Shown here: positions 45,476 through 54,585 of the stretch, piece by piece
How positions within the stretch are numbered: position 1 is the first letter of the stretch
Layout: the number at the start of each line of letters is the position of its first letter
Origin: JBGTIS01 sp041745535
GTDB lineage: Bacteria > Bacteroidota > Bacteroidia > Cytophagales > Cyclobacteriaceae
Assembly (NCBI GenBank): GCA_041745535.1
Contig: JBGTIS010000022.1
Location: 1 to 64,000, forward strand
Reading direction: 5' to 3'
Length of the DNA: 64,000 nucleotides
Position numbers and translations under genes: made by a program
The notes under the pieces: generated by a model
The model's database searches: none
Told to the model about the DNA's origin: nothing
The model's input: only the letters and a program-made list of their open reading frames with translations

Positions 45476-46945
45476 CTACCCCTCAACCGGATCGCGCAGC
45501 AAGGGCATACTCATACAATGGGTACCGCCCCGGGCCCTGGACAATTCTGCCGAAGGTAACAAAATGAGCGTATCGCCTTTTACAATTTCATCCACAGCTT
45601 TTCCACTTTCCACAGCTTCAATAATTTCGCCGGAGTGCATAATCGCGAATCCTCTTTTTCTGAATTCTTCTTCCGTTTTAATATTCCGGTCATAACCAAT
45701 TATCACACCTTCGCGGATTGCCAGAAAATTACAGGCATCGGTCCACTGTTCACGTTCGCTGTAAGGAAATACACCACCGGCACATAGAATGATATCACAC
45801 TGATCGGCCTTAAAATCTTCCATACTAATCTGTTCAAACAGGTCGTCCAGGTAATCCAGTTTATTTACCGAAACTGTATAGCTGTTGGTTGAAATCGGAA
45901 TCCGGGTAAACTGTGTAATATCTACCTGATAGATGGGCTCACTGTGTTTGGCCGACAGATTCCCCGCAAAATCAAAGTTTTTGATGCGGCCTTCAATTTC
46001 ATTTTTTGAAAACGGGCTGAACAGCACCCAGGTATCTTTTTTAATCTGGGTAAATACGGTATCGATATGCATGTAGGTTCTTTTCTGCGGAATTTTTACT
46101 ACCGAAACTTTTTGTACAATATTTTTATTGAACAAAGTTTCTGTTAATTTATCAATAGCCGTTACTGAAGTGCGCTCACTCAGGCCCACGATCACATGCC
46201 CGGGACTAATCATCATTACATCACCACCCTCGATGGATACAGATTTCAAACCCATTTTTTCCTCGCTGGCAGCAAAAAACAAATCCCTTTCCTTTAATTC
46301 AATTACTTTATGCGACAATTTGCCCGCTTCGTTGCTAAGCAGTTCAAAATTGGCAATATACCGGAACAAAAGCGACTCACGCTCACGGGCTTTCTCAAAA
46401 GGCTTATTTAATAGCAGGTGGTTATGAATGGTAATGCCTATATCCCGGGTAAAAATTAAGTTGGGCAAGGGCGCGAATACATATTGCTCTACGCGATTTT
46501 TCTCTTTAAAAATCCCGGTTATCAGTATGCGGGCCAATTCTTCCGGATCCGTAGCCAGCAACATTTCCTGTACTTCCAGGCTGCATCGTTCAATGGCACA
46601 TACCGAGGGCACTACCTGATTTTTAATGGTATCATTTTTCAGGGTATTCGCCAGAATTTGTTCAAAATCTATCACATATTGTGAAAAAAAGGCATTGTTT
46701 TGGGAAGACTTCTCGTAAGCGGCATCTCCGCCTTTTCCCTTTATTTTTTCAGGATCGAGAAAGCAAAGTAACACCTTCAGATACTCATTGTATTCCTGTT
46801 GCATTTGTTCCAGGTAAACAATATCATCGTACAGCAACTGATCTTTCATGCGGGGTACAATTTTCCCGATTCCCGCGTCTGGTTTATGAATCAGCAAACG
46901 CCGCAAATTGCCTATTTCGGAGGTAACATTAATATTTTTAGCCAT
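45476..46945 (-). CDS. Arginine deiminase family protein
   Basis: This 489-residue protein resembles arginine deiminases. The N-terminal part has SEIGNLRRLLIHKPD (the ADI start). Near 235-250 come IEGGDVMMISPGHVIVGLSE and RTSV. HIDTVFTQI carries a His/Asp pair. The C-terminal ARGGTHCMSMPLLRDP contains the Cys expected to be the nucleophile. Canonical ArcA has about 410 residues, so it is longer by about 80, mainly in the first half. Conversion of arginine to citrulline is likely but another guanidino substrate is possible. No arcB or arcC is nearby. Confidence 0.8.
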   Translation of the reverse strand: MAKNINVTSEIGNLRRLLIHKPDAGIGKIVPRMKDQLLYDDIVYLEQMQQEYNEYLKVLLCFLDPEKIKGKGGDAAYEKSSQNNAFFSQYVIDFEQILANTLKNDTIKNQVVPSVCAIERCSLEVQEMLLATDPEELARILITGIFKEKNRVEQYVFAPLPNLIFTRDIGITIHNHLLLNKPFEKARERESLLFRYIANFELLSNEAGKLSHKVIELKERDLFFAASEEKMGLKSVSIEGGDVMMISPGHVIVGLSERTSVTAIDKLTETLFNKNIVQKVSVVKIPQKRTYMHIDTVFTQIKKDTWVLFSPFSKNEIEGRIKNFDFAGNLSAKHSEPIYQVDITQFTRIPISTNSYTVSVNKLDYLDDLFEQISMEDFKADQCDIILCAGGVFPYSEREQWTDACNFLAIREGVIIGYDRNIKTEEEFRKRGFAIMHSGEIIEAVESGKAVDEIVKGDTLILLPSAELSRARGGTHCMSMPLLRDPVEG

Positions 46946-47101
46946 TTGGGTTGTGTTTTTACAGATAAAAAAATATGATTTGTATGCTGCTGAAATTTCA
47001 TTCTATTCAGAGCAGATTAGAATAATAATTGCTAAAATAGCCGGAAACACGTTCTTTGTACACATTTATTTTTATTTTTGCTGGCTCAGTCATTCAAATG
47101 T

Positions 47102-47899
47102 ATGAATATTTTAGAAAAAATAGTTACAAGAAAAAAGGAAGAGGTTGCCGAAGCCAAACTCAAAAATCCGGTTGAAAAGTTAGAAAAAACCGATTTTTTC
47201 CAGCGCGATCCTATTTCATTGGTAGCACACCTCACCAAAAAAAATTCCAGTGGTATTATTGCCGAATTCAAACGAAAATCTCCTTCCAAAGGAATAATCA
47301 ATGCTGTGGCTGACGTAGCGGAAACTACTACCGGTTATGCACGGGCCGGTGCTGCCGCGCTTTCTATTCTTACCGACGAGGATTTCTTTGGCGGCGCTAA
47401 CCAAAACCTCATTATTGGCCGCCAACATAATGTGTGTCCTATTTTAAGAAAAGATTTTACCATAGATGAATACCAGGTAATTGAAGCCAAATCTATTGGA
47501 GCCGATGCCATTTTACTGATTGCCGCTATTTTAACCCCTCAACAAATTCTGCAACTGGGAAGTTTGGCCAAATCGCTCGGGTTAGAGGTTTTATTAGAAG
47601 TACACAATCAGCAGGAAATTGAAGAGACGATCGCTCACAATTATGTGGCCGAAAGCATAGATCTGGTAGGGGTGAATAACCGTAATCTCAAAACTTTTGA
47701 GGTAAGCATCGAAACATCTATGCGGTTGTCAGAATTAATTCCCGATAATTTTGTAAAAATTTCAGAGAGTGGTATCAGTAACCCGGTCAGTATTAACCAG
47801 TTGAAACAATATGGTTATCAGGGATTTCTAATTGGTGAGAATTTTATGAAAACTGATCATCCTGCTAAAGCCTGCCAGGAATTTATACAATCGCTATAG
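47102..47899 (+). CDS. trpC: Indole-3-glycerol phosphate synthase
   Basis: This 265-residue TIM barrel closes the indole ring in tryptophan synthesis. It starts at the ATG at 47102. Motifs are IIAEFKRKSPSKGII (catalytic Lys), ALSILTDEDFFGGA, PILRKDFTIDEYQVIEAKSIGADAILLI, VGVNNRNLKTFEV and KISESGISNP. It is complete but alone: no trpA, B, D, E or F is within the window, so the other tryptophan genes must lie elsewhere or be absent. Confidence 0.96.
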   Translation: MNILEKIVTRKKEEVAEAKLKNPVEKLEKTDFFQRDPISLVAHLTKKNSSGIIAEFKRKSPSKGIINAVADVAETTTGYARAGAAALSILTDEDFFGGANQNLIIGRQHNVCPILRKDFTIDEYQVIEAKSIGADAILLIAAILTPQQILQLGSLAKSLGLEVLLEVHNQQEIEETIAHNYVAESIDLVGVNNRNLKTFEVSIETSMRLSELIPDNFVKISESGISNPVSINQLKQYGYQGFLIGENFMKTDHPAKACQEFIQSL

Positions 47900-47926
47900 C
47901 GGTAACGACTTAAATTTTCCGGGTAA

Positions 47927-48307
47927 TTATAAAGTAATGGGAATCATTTTAATAGGCACTTTCAGAATATCTTTAAAATCTTCGCCAGATTCTTTCATAT
48001 CCTCATCTTCTTCGTCGTAGTACCACTTTACCAGTACCTCATACCCATTTAAGTGGATTACTTCGAGCTTGCGTAAAATATCAACCAGACATTTGCGGGA
48101 ACTGGTATTAAAATACTCCAGCTTAATTGAAAAATGAGTTACATTATTAGGTTGGATGGCATATTCGTCGAGCCACTCCATCATTGGCCGGTAAAATTCA
48201 ACAGAATTTTCAGGAATGGAGCGCCCTGAAATTTCAAAAATGCTGCTTTCAGGATCAAAGGTTACTTCGGGTGTTTTATTTTTTTTATCCAGATTAAGAC
48301 TTTCCAC
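47927..48307 (-). CDS. siaC: SiaC-like regulatory phosphoprotein (DUF1987)
   Basis: This 126-residue protein matches SiaC of the threonine-phosphorylation partner-switch pathway. The core is KTPEVTFDPESSIFEISGRS, HFSIKLEYFNTSSRKCLVDIL, with the phospho-acceptor Thr likely the T of FNTSS, then VKWYYDEEDEDM. In Pseudomonas, SiaC is phosphorylated by SiaB and controls the diguanylate cyclase SiaD. It follows siaB by 30 bp on the same strand. Confidence 0.88.
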   Translation of the reverse strand: MESLNLDKKNKTPEVTFDPESSIFEISGRSIPENSVEFYRPMMEWLDEYAIQPNNVTHFSIKLEYFNTSSRKCLVDILRKLEVIHLNGYEVLVKWYYDEEDEDMKESGEDFKDILKVPIKMIPITL

Positions 48308-48337
48308 TATAATTTATTTACCTAATGGCCAAAAAAG

Positions 48338-48886
48338 TTAAGAATGAACAGTAGCACTAAGGCTAAAAATGGCATTTTTATTACCTACTTTTTCAAAACT
48401 ATACGTTAATTTGCTTTCAGAGTTTCTTACAATATCGATCATGCCCAACCCTGCTCCTCCTTGCCTGGACATCCGCCCTCGCATCAGCTTTTTAAGATAG
48501 GCCGCCCGCAGTTGTTCGCCATTCATCGCGTTGATTTTATCTATTTTTTCTTTCAATGTTGTAGCTACACTGTTGCTTACATAATTGCTGGCTGATATTA
48601 CATAGGAAGACGCGTATTTATCAAGCGTAAATTTTACTGGCTGAAAGGTTTCTTCCTGTTGAATGCTCGAAAAATTAGAATAATGGTGATATATATTTTG
48701 CACCATTTCCACTACAATTTTAAAAACCTTTTTCTTAACTTTTACATTTTTTTCAATACCATTGAGTTTATTCTCAACCAGTTTAAGAATATTATCCAGA
48801 GAGATATCGGTTATATCACCTTGAAAAGAGAGCAGGTTGTGATTTTTATCTTCCAGAGAATTTATATATTTAACAATTCCACCCAT
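48338..48886 (-). CDS. siaB: SiaB-like protein kinase (GHKL fold)
   Basis: This 182-residue protein has the GHKL-type ATP site: an N box in VVEMVQNIYHH, and a G box in RQGGAGLGMIDIVRNSE. It carries the LSFQGDITDISLDNILKLVE opening of SiaB (DUF6272). It should phosphorylate SiaC on Thr. A PP2C phosphatase (SiaA-like) and a diguanylate cyclase (SiaD-like) are expected partners and are not in the window. It sits directly upstream of siaC. Confidence 0.87.
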   Translation of the reverse strand: MGGIVKYINSLEDKNHNLLSFQGDITDISLDNILKLVENKLNGIEKNVKVKKKVFKIVVEMVQNIYHHYSNFSSIQQEETFQPVKFTLDKYASSYVISASNYVSNSVATTLKEKIDKINAMNGEQLRAAYLKKLMRGRMSRQGGAGLGMIDIVRNSESKLTYSFEKVGNKNAIFSLSATVHS

Positions 48887-50156
48887 GTATTTATTAACAA
48901 AACGAAATTTTACGGAAAATTATACATTAAAAACTAATAATCCACCTTTCTTCAAGTTTAATAACAAATTATTAATAAAATATGTTAAAATTACCCAAAT
49001 TATAAAAATGTAATATCAACCTGCATTCCCTATTTTTTTCTCCGATTTTATAGCTATGCTTTTCCTGAATACTTATAAAATAACAAGCTTATTTATAATC
49101 CAATTACAGATTTGACTTGTTAAAATACAAAAAGCAGCAAAATAACCCATACTCCTGTTATGTATTATAATCCTAATATCCTGCGGCAAAAACTGAAATT
49201 AGGAAGACTTTTAAGGTAAAATTCAGAAAAAATCAGGTTTCAGGCATTAAAAAGAAGGAACCTCAATCTTATCAGGGCTGTTACTTTTTGAAAAATATAA
49301 GATAATTGTTACGAAGAAAATTCTTTTTTATTCGCGCAATAAGAATAATTCTAATTGTAAAATTGCCAGGTAATCGCTAGTCAACCTAACCCAATCTTTG
49401 TATAATATTAAAAGGTGTCATGTAAGAATAAAGAGAAAAAACGCATTATAATTAGAGAAAAAATAAAATGTAATCAAAATAGCTATTTATCAACAATGCA
49501 TATTGATTGCTATTTCACTTAATCGCTATACAAACTAAAATAAAATACAGTGAATTTATCCCTCTGATACCCGAATAACATATGTTTTCACTGATTTGTT
49601 TCTAAGGATAAAAAGATTGTTACTAATGTGAGAATGGTGTAAAAGTTACTTTAGAAATACTTTTGAAGCAAGTAAGGTTATTCATTTATTAAAAGAAATT
49701 TAAATTTTGTTATTTTACGTACAATAATTTTGGTGAGTTTGGAAAGCTTTTAAACATGGTAAATCAATTTGTTATAATTTTTGTTAAAATAATCATGTTT
49801 TAAATGCTTTTATCCCTAAATCGAGAAAATATTACACATAAAATCAAAGCGGATAAATTAATATTTTCTGTTTTACGAACCACTTAATAAAACCTCCTTC
49901 TATCTGAAATTGTAAATTATTTTAGCAACATTTGTTTAATTATGATTCTAAATAGCTGCTCAGAGACCATCATTATATATAAGCAGCGATGCTATTGAAA
50001 ATTCAGTTTTCATATTATTATAGCCGAAAAAAATTAAAAAGCATTGAAGTATTACATGAATTTTAAAGGGTAAGGTTGGCCTATATATAATCATTTTAAA
50101 ATAATAGCTATTTTCGCCTGGATATAGCTTAAGTTGAAACTGTCAATTTCAAAGCA
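48887..50156. other. 1.27-kb AT-rich non-coding stretch
   Basis: I find no ORF above 60 codons that looks real, no tRNA, and no convincing terminator hairpin. The stretch is long for this genome and A+T-rich throughout. It could hold regulatory RNA or decayed genes, but nothing is recognisable by reading. Confidence 0.45.
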
Positions 50157-50666
50157 ATGAACGATCAGAAAATTATTATAGGCGTAATGGGGCCCGGCGA
50201 AGGTGCCACCAACGAAAATATTCAGAATGCTTACCAGTTAGGTAAATTGATTGCCCGTGAAGGTTGGGCAACCTTAAGTGGCGGCAGAAATGTAGGTGTA
50301 ATGTATGCCGTTTGCCGCGGAGCCAAAGAAAATGGAGGACTTACCATTGGTATATTACCCGGAAATGACCAATCCAGTGCCAGCGATGCGGTAGATATTC
50401 CTATTATTACAGGCATGGGATATGCCCGTAACCTGATTAATGTGCTAACTCCGCAAGTAATAATTGCCTGTGGATTAGGAGCCGGCACGGCTTCAGAAAT
50501 CGCCCTGGCTATTAAATCAGACAAAGAGGTTATTTTACTGGGGCATTCGGAGGAAAGTATTACTTTTTTTAATGAAATTACCAAAAATAACGATATACTT
50601 ACTGCTGATACTCCGGAAGAGGTGATCCGCCTGGTTAGGAGTATTCTGGAATTTAATTTCGCATAA
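50157..50666 (+). CDS. SLOG-domain (LOG-like, TIGR00725) protein
   Basis: This 169-residue Rossmann-like protein has IIGVMGPGEGATNEN, GWATLSGGRNVGVMYAVCRGAK with the SGGxxGxM motif, and IIACGLGAGTASEIALAIKS with the PGGxGTxxE-type motif altered to GAGTASE. These are the signatures of the TIGR00725/SLOG family, related to LOG phosphoribohydrolases. The substrate is probably a nucleotide, unproven. It precedes the broken MATE gene and is not clearly part of the pterin-like cluster. Confidence 0.8.
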   Translation: MNDQKIIIGVMGPGEGATNENIQNAYQLGKLIAREGWATLSGGRNVGVMYAVCRGAKENGGLTIGILPGNDQSSASDAVDIPIITGMGYARNLINVLTPQVIIACGLGAGTASEIALAIKSDKEVILLGHSEESITFFNEITKNNDILTADTPEEVIRLVRSILEFNFA

Positions 50667-50924
50667 AGATTAACATTTTGATATCGTTATTATGTTGTGT
50701 GCAAAAAACCATTCCCATCCTTAGCTTGCGTCGAGGACGGCGACTCGCCATTTTATAGCAATTCTGACTACTGCTTAAATTATTTTTGAAAAAATTTCTA
50801 AAATTCACCAGATTACAGCTTCTCAGATTACCTGCTGAACAATAACGTAACAATTAAGGCTGAAAAAAAAATGAAGTTTGCACATTTCTTCATAAACTGG
50901 CAAATTACACTCTGAAATAAATAT
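50667..50924. other. Short non-coding gap with a GC-rich patch
   Basis: A GC-rich patch of about 45 bp (CATCCTTAGCTTGCGTCGAG onwards) lies near 50717-50750 in otherwise AT-rich DNA, just upstream of the truncated MATE gene. It contains GTCG-N7-CGAC, an imperfect dyad. Confidence 0.4.
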
Positions 50925-50927
50925 TTT

Positions 50928-51893
50928 CTTATCAGCCAATATACATCTTTTATATTTCCAGGCTTTTTTTTCCTTACGCTGTTAGTGGTTATGCTGAGTG
51001 CCATTCGCGCCACGTGTAATACCAAAGTAGTGAGTCTGATTGTCGGGATGCTGGTGCTCATCAACCTGGTGCTTGATCCGGTGCTGATCTTTGGTATCGG
51101 CCCAATTCCGGCTTTGGGCATACAGTGCGCGGCTATCGCTACGGTTATGGCTAATGGCATTAGCCTTATTTTCTCCGCTTATCAATTAAAAGCTACTTTT
51201 CCTGAGTTCAAATATGGGGTAGGGATGAAAAAATTACGCAGTGGCGGACTGGAAATTCTTCAGATCAGTTTGCCCATTGCTGCCACCAATCTGATTTTAC
51301 CGGTAGGTACCAGCCTTTTAACCAAACTGGTTGCTGGTTATGGCGCACAGGCGGTGGTGGCCTTTGGCATCACCTACCGCATTGATATGATTACCATATT
51401 ATTTTTTACGGCGCTCACCGCCACCCTTACTCCATTTCTGGGACAGAACCGGGGAAGGAATAATTTGGCCAGGATTAGAAAGGAATTGGTTATAGCCTGG
51501 GAATTTTAATTATTTTTAGTTTACTCGCAGCGATTATTTTGCTGATATGGCAGCAAAAGGTCGGCGAAATTTTCACAGCAAAATCAGCAGATTCATGCTT
51601 TTGTGGCGTCGTACTTCACTATTGTTCCCTGGGGTTATGCTTTTAATGGCATTGTTATGGTAACGCCGGCAATTTTAAATGTTTATTATAAACCATTTAC
51701 TGCAGCCGGGCTGGCGGTACTTCAGTTATTTATTTTGTATATTCCCATGGCATACTGGCTGTCTGGCAATTTTGGAATAGAAGGAATTTTCCTGGCAAAT
51801 CCAATTTCCTATGTAATTACTACGGGCATTGGCCTATGGCTTATTAAATCAATCTTATTTCCAAAAAGAAGATTAACAAAACATAACTTTTAA
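50928..51893 (+). pseudogene. Truncated and frameshifted MATE efflux transporter
   Basis: The first 190 or so codons carry MATE features: MLSAIRATCNTKVVSLIVG, DPVLIFGIGPIPALGIQ with GIQCAAIATVMANGISL, and AYGAQAVVAFGITYR-like sequence. The N-terminal half (about six helices) is missing and no start codon remains. At 51500 a one-base loss in TGGGAATTTT puts a stop in frame (TAA, 51507). The family then resumes in the next frame (IIFSLLAAIILLIWQQK) and returns to the first frame near 51580-51600 (VPWGYAFNGIVMVTPAILN). Two frameshifts plus a truncation make function unlikely. Confidence 0.88.
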
Positions 51894-52009
51894 TTTAGCA
51901 AAACAGTTTAATTAATAACCATATATAATTTTAATAAATTCATAAATCTTTGTATTTAATCGGTTTAATTGTTAGTAGATTATTTACCTCAGTTTTGTGA
52001 GCGTGTACC

Positions 52010-52636
52010 ATGAAAAAGCAGGCTGAAACAACCATACCCACCCAATACGGGATATTTCAATTGATAGGATATTCGGACAAGGAACAGGATCCTACACCGC
52101 ATTTAGCGCTAGTTAGTAAAAAAGCTGATTTAAGTAAAACAACCCTGGTCCGCATTCATTCTGAATGTATGACGGGCGACGTGTTCGGCTCGTTACGCTG
52201 CGATTGCGGTGAACAACTAAATGAAGCCATGCGATTAGCTGGTAAAGAAGGGGGCGTTATTGTGTATCTGAGGCAGGAAGGCCGGGGCATTGGCCTCCTT
52301 AATAAAATGAAAGCCTATAACTTGCAGGATCATGGTTATAATACCGCAGAAGCTAATTTAAAACTGGGTTTTGAAGTCGATCTTCGTAAGTTTAACATCG
52401 CTGTTGAAATTTTGAAAGATCTGGGTGTGCAGTCTGTCAAACTTATGACTAACAATCCTATCAAAATGAGTTCCTTTGATAATACAGGAATAAAAGTAAT
52501 GGGAAGGGTTCCTTTAGAAATTGAGCCTCACAAAGAGAACCTGGAATACCTACGCACCAAGCAGGAAGTGATGGGGCACCTCATTAATGTGGACAATCAT
52601 ACAACCTACTTGCAGGATAATGGGAATGGAATATGA
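52010..52636 (+). CDS. ribA: GTP cyclohydrolase II
   Basis: This 208-residue protein has the zinc Cys motif CMTGDVFGSLRCDCGEQL, the GTP-binding RQEGRGIGL, and KAYNLQDHGYNTAEAN with the conserved Tyr, then LMTNNPIK. All the catalytic signatures appear intact. GTP cyclohydrolase II opens GTP to a diaminopyrimidine for riboflavin or related compounds. It lacks the DHBP synthase domain (RibB) fused in many bacteria. It overlaps the next gene, the RibD-like reductase, by 17 bp, suggesting translational coupling. Confidence 0.9.
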   Translation: MKKQAETTIPTQYGIFQLIGYSDKEQDPTPHLALVSKKADLSKTTLVRIHSECMTGDVFGSLRCDCGEQLNEAMRLAGKEGGVIVYLRQEGRGIGLLNKMKAYNLQDHGYNTAEANLKLGFEVDLRKFNIAVEILKDLGVQSVKLMTNNPIKMSSFDNTGIKVMGRVPLEIEPHKENLEYLRTKQEVMGHLINVDNHTTYLQDNGNGI

Positions 52637-53585
52637 TTCGCTGTGGAAGAGTTTATTGGTTCTGGAAAAAAAAATAGCTGCTTCTTCACATCCTGTCAGT
52701 TATTGTACCATGGCTTTGGAAGCGGAAGGTGAAGTTACGCTTAATGCTATGTTACCGGCTTCTGTTCACCGTTCCACTTTAGTTGTTTCGAATGGCAGCA
52801 ACCCGGATTTTGAAATAAACGCACAGGAACCTTTCTGCCGGATTAACGGCAACCTGGAATGTTGTATTGAAAACAAAGGAAACCTGAGCCAGGAAACCTG
52901 GAATTTCCTTAAAATGTATCTTCCTTACTGTTTTCTGCCGCTACAGGCACGCAAAAAGGAAAGGGCAATCGCAATCGCTCACTTCGCGCAAACCCTGGAC
53001 GGAAAAATTGCTACGCCCAGTGGCGATTCCAAATGGATTGGCAACCAGGAAAATCTAATCCATGCCCACCGCATGCGCGCCTTGTGCGATGGTATTCTGA
53101 TTGGTTCTAATACCCTGATCCAGGATAAACCCTCTTTAACCGTGCGCCATGTGCCCGGCGAGAATCCTGTAAAAATTGTTATTTCTTCTTCTGAAAATGA
53201 TTACACGAGCCTGTTATCGGGTAATCCGGACAAAGTAATTGTATTGGGTACTAAAAAATCGTCGTGCCCTGAAAACTGTGATTTTATAGGTTTTCCGCCA
53301 ACCCATACAGGCAGAATAGCCCCCAAAACTATTTTGCGTCGTTTGTATCAGGAGTATGGCATCCATTCGGTGTACATTGAGGGTGGACCGGTTACTACTT
53401 CCTATTTCCTGGCAGAAAAAGCTATTGATATTTTACAAATTCACATTTCACCACTTATTCTGGGTTCAGGAAAAAGCAGTTTCGTGTTGCCGCCTGTGGA
53501 TAAAATAAGCAATTCTGTTAAATTTAATCAGTTTCATTTTCAACCTGTGGGCGATACTTTTATGTTTGTAGGCAGTATTAACTAA
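52620..53585 (+). CDS. RibD C-terminal (DHFR-like) reductase domain protein
   Basis: Only the RibD_C reductase half is recognisable: IAHFAQTLDGKIATPSGDSKWIGN, HRMRALCDGILIGSNTL, then KPSLTVR and IEGGPVTTSYFLAEKAIDIL. The first 110 residues lack the deaminase zinc motif (HAE and PCxxC), so it cannot be a bifunctional RibD. It should reduce a ribose-derived sugar chain or a pterin/pyrimidine with NADPH. Its start (52620 or 52626) overlaps the ribA end by up to 17 bp. It lies inside a run of seven linked genes. Confidence 0.78.
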   Translation: MGMEYDSLWKSLLVLEKKIAASSHPVSYCTMALEAEGEVTLNAMLPASVHRSTLVVSNGSNPDFEINAQEPFCRINGNLECCIENKGNLSQETWNFLKMYLPYCFLPLQARKKERAIAIAHFAQTLDGKIATPSGDSKWIGNQENLIHAHRMRALCDGILIGSNTLIQDKPSLTVRHVPGENPVKIVISSSENDYTSLLSGNPDKVIVLGTKKSSCPENCDFIGFPPTHTGRIAPKTILRRLYQEYGIHSVYIEGGPVTTSYFLAEKAIDILQIHISPLILGSGKSSFVLPPVDKISNSVKFNQFHFQPVGDTFMFVGSIN

Positions 53586-53591
53586 AGTTAC

Positions 53592-54557
53592 ATGAAAGTT
53601 CCACTGGCCCTCTGGCATATTTCCGCGGAAAAGTCTACCCTACAGGAAGCGGCTTATCCGGAAATTCAGGATAAAGTCTGTGAAATTCGCGCCTTATATT
53701 CACTGGTAAGTACCGGCACTGAACGACTGGTAGCTTCAGGCCATACCCCACCGGAATTATACCATGCGATGCAGGTTCCTTATATGGAGGGCAATTTTTC
53801 TTTTCCCATCAAATATGGTTATTCTTTGGTAGGAAAGGTAATGAAAGGACCTTTTCAGGATAAACTGGTACATGTGCCGCACCCCCATCAGGATGATTGC
53901 CGGGTAGCAGCCCGGGATGTTTTTCCTGTTCCTGATGCCGTACCCGCTATGCGGGCTACCCTGGCGAGCAACCTGGAAACGGCTGTCAATGCGGTATGGG
54001 ATGCCGGTGTTAGCGTAGGCGACCGGGTGTGTGTAGTGGGCTTTGGCATTATCGGGTCGCTGGTAGCCCGATTGCTTTCTATGCTGCCTGCTGTATCCTT
54101 AACCATAGTAGAAAAGGATAACTACCGAAAAAAAGCTGCCCAAGCGATGGGATTTGAGGTTTCATATCCAAAAAACATACCGCCTAATTTAGACATTGCT
54201 TTTCATTGCGGCAGTACAGCTGCCGGCCTGCAAACCTGCATCGATGCAGTAGGGTTGGAAGGAAAAGTAATAGAAATGAGCTGGTATGGTAATAAACCGG
54301 TAGAAATTAATTTAGGACAGAGTTTTCATTCCCAAAGAAAGTCTATTATCTGTTCGCAGGTTTCCCGGTTGCCAGACAGCCATCAGGCAAGGTGGGATTT
54401 TAAAAGAAGAAAAGAGGTCGTATTTGAGTTACTGAAAAGTCCGGATTTTGATCAGCATATTACTAAAATAGTTCCTTTTACTGAACTTCCCGAGGTTTTT
54501 TCTGAAATTAGAAAGGCAAGTTCTAAACAATTAGCATGGGTTGCCGATTATCAATAA
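53592..54557 (+). CDS. Medium-chain dehydrogenase/reductase (MDR, zinc-alcohol-dehydrogenase-like)
   Basis: This 321-residue MDR protein has VSTGTERLVASGH in the catalytic domain and the Rossmann loop VCVVGFGIIGSLVARLL. It lacks the classic GHE zinc motif and the four structural Cys of alcohol dehydrogenases, so it is probably a zinc-independent or altered form. It likely reduces or oxidises an intermediate of the cluster. It starts 6 bp after the RibD-like gene and precedes the PTPS homologue by 28 bp. Confidence 0.8.
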   Translation: MKVPLALWHISAEKSTLQEAAYPEIQDKVCEIRALYSLVSTGTERLVASGHTPPELYHAMQVPYMEGNFSFPIKYGYSLVGKVMKGPFQDKLVHVPHPHQDDCRVAARDVFPVPDAVPAMRATLASNLETAVNAVWDAGVSVGDRVCVVGFGIIGSLVARLLSMLPAVSLTIVEKDNYRKKAAQAMGFEVSYPKNIPPNLDIAFHCGSTAAGLQTCIDAVGLEGKVIEMSWYGNKPVEINLGQSFHSQRKSIICSQVSRLPDSHQARWDFKRRKEVVFELLKSPDFDQHITKIVPFTELPEVFSEIRKASSKQLAWVADYQ

Positions 54558-54585
54558 AAGATTTTTTAAGAAATTATAATTTATC

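Noticed and set aside
46128..47105. Several plus-strand ORFs inside the arginine deiminase gene
   Set aside because: They are antisense to a conserved enzyme and show biased, non-protein-like composition.
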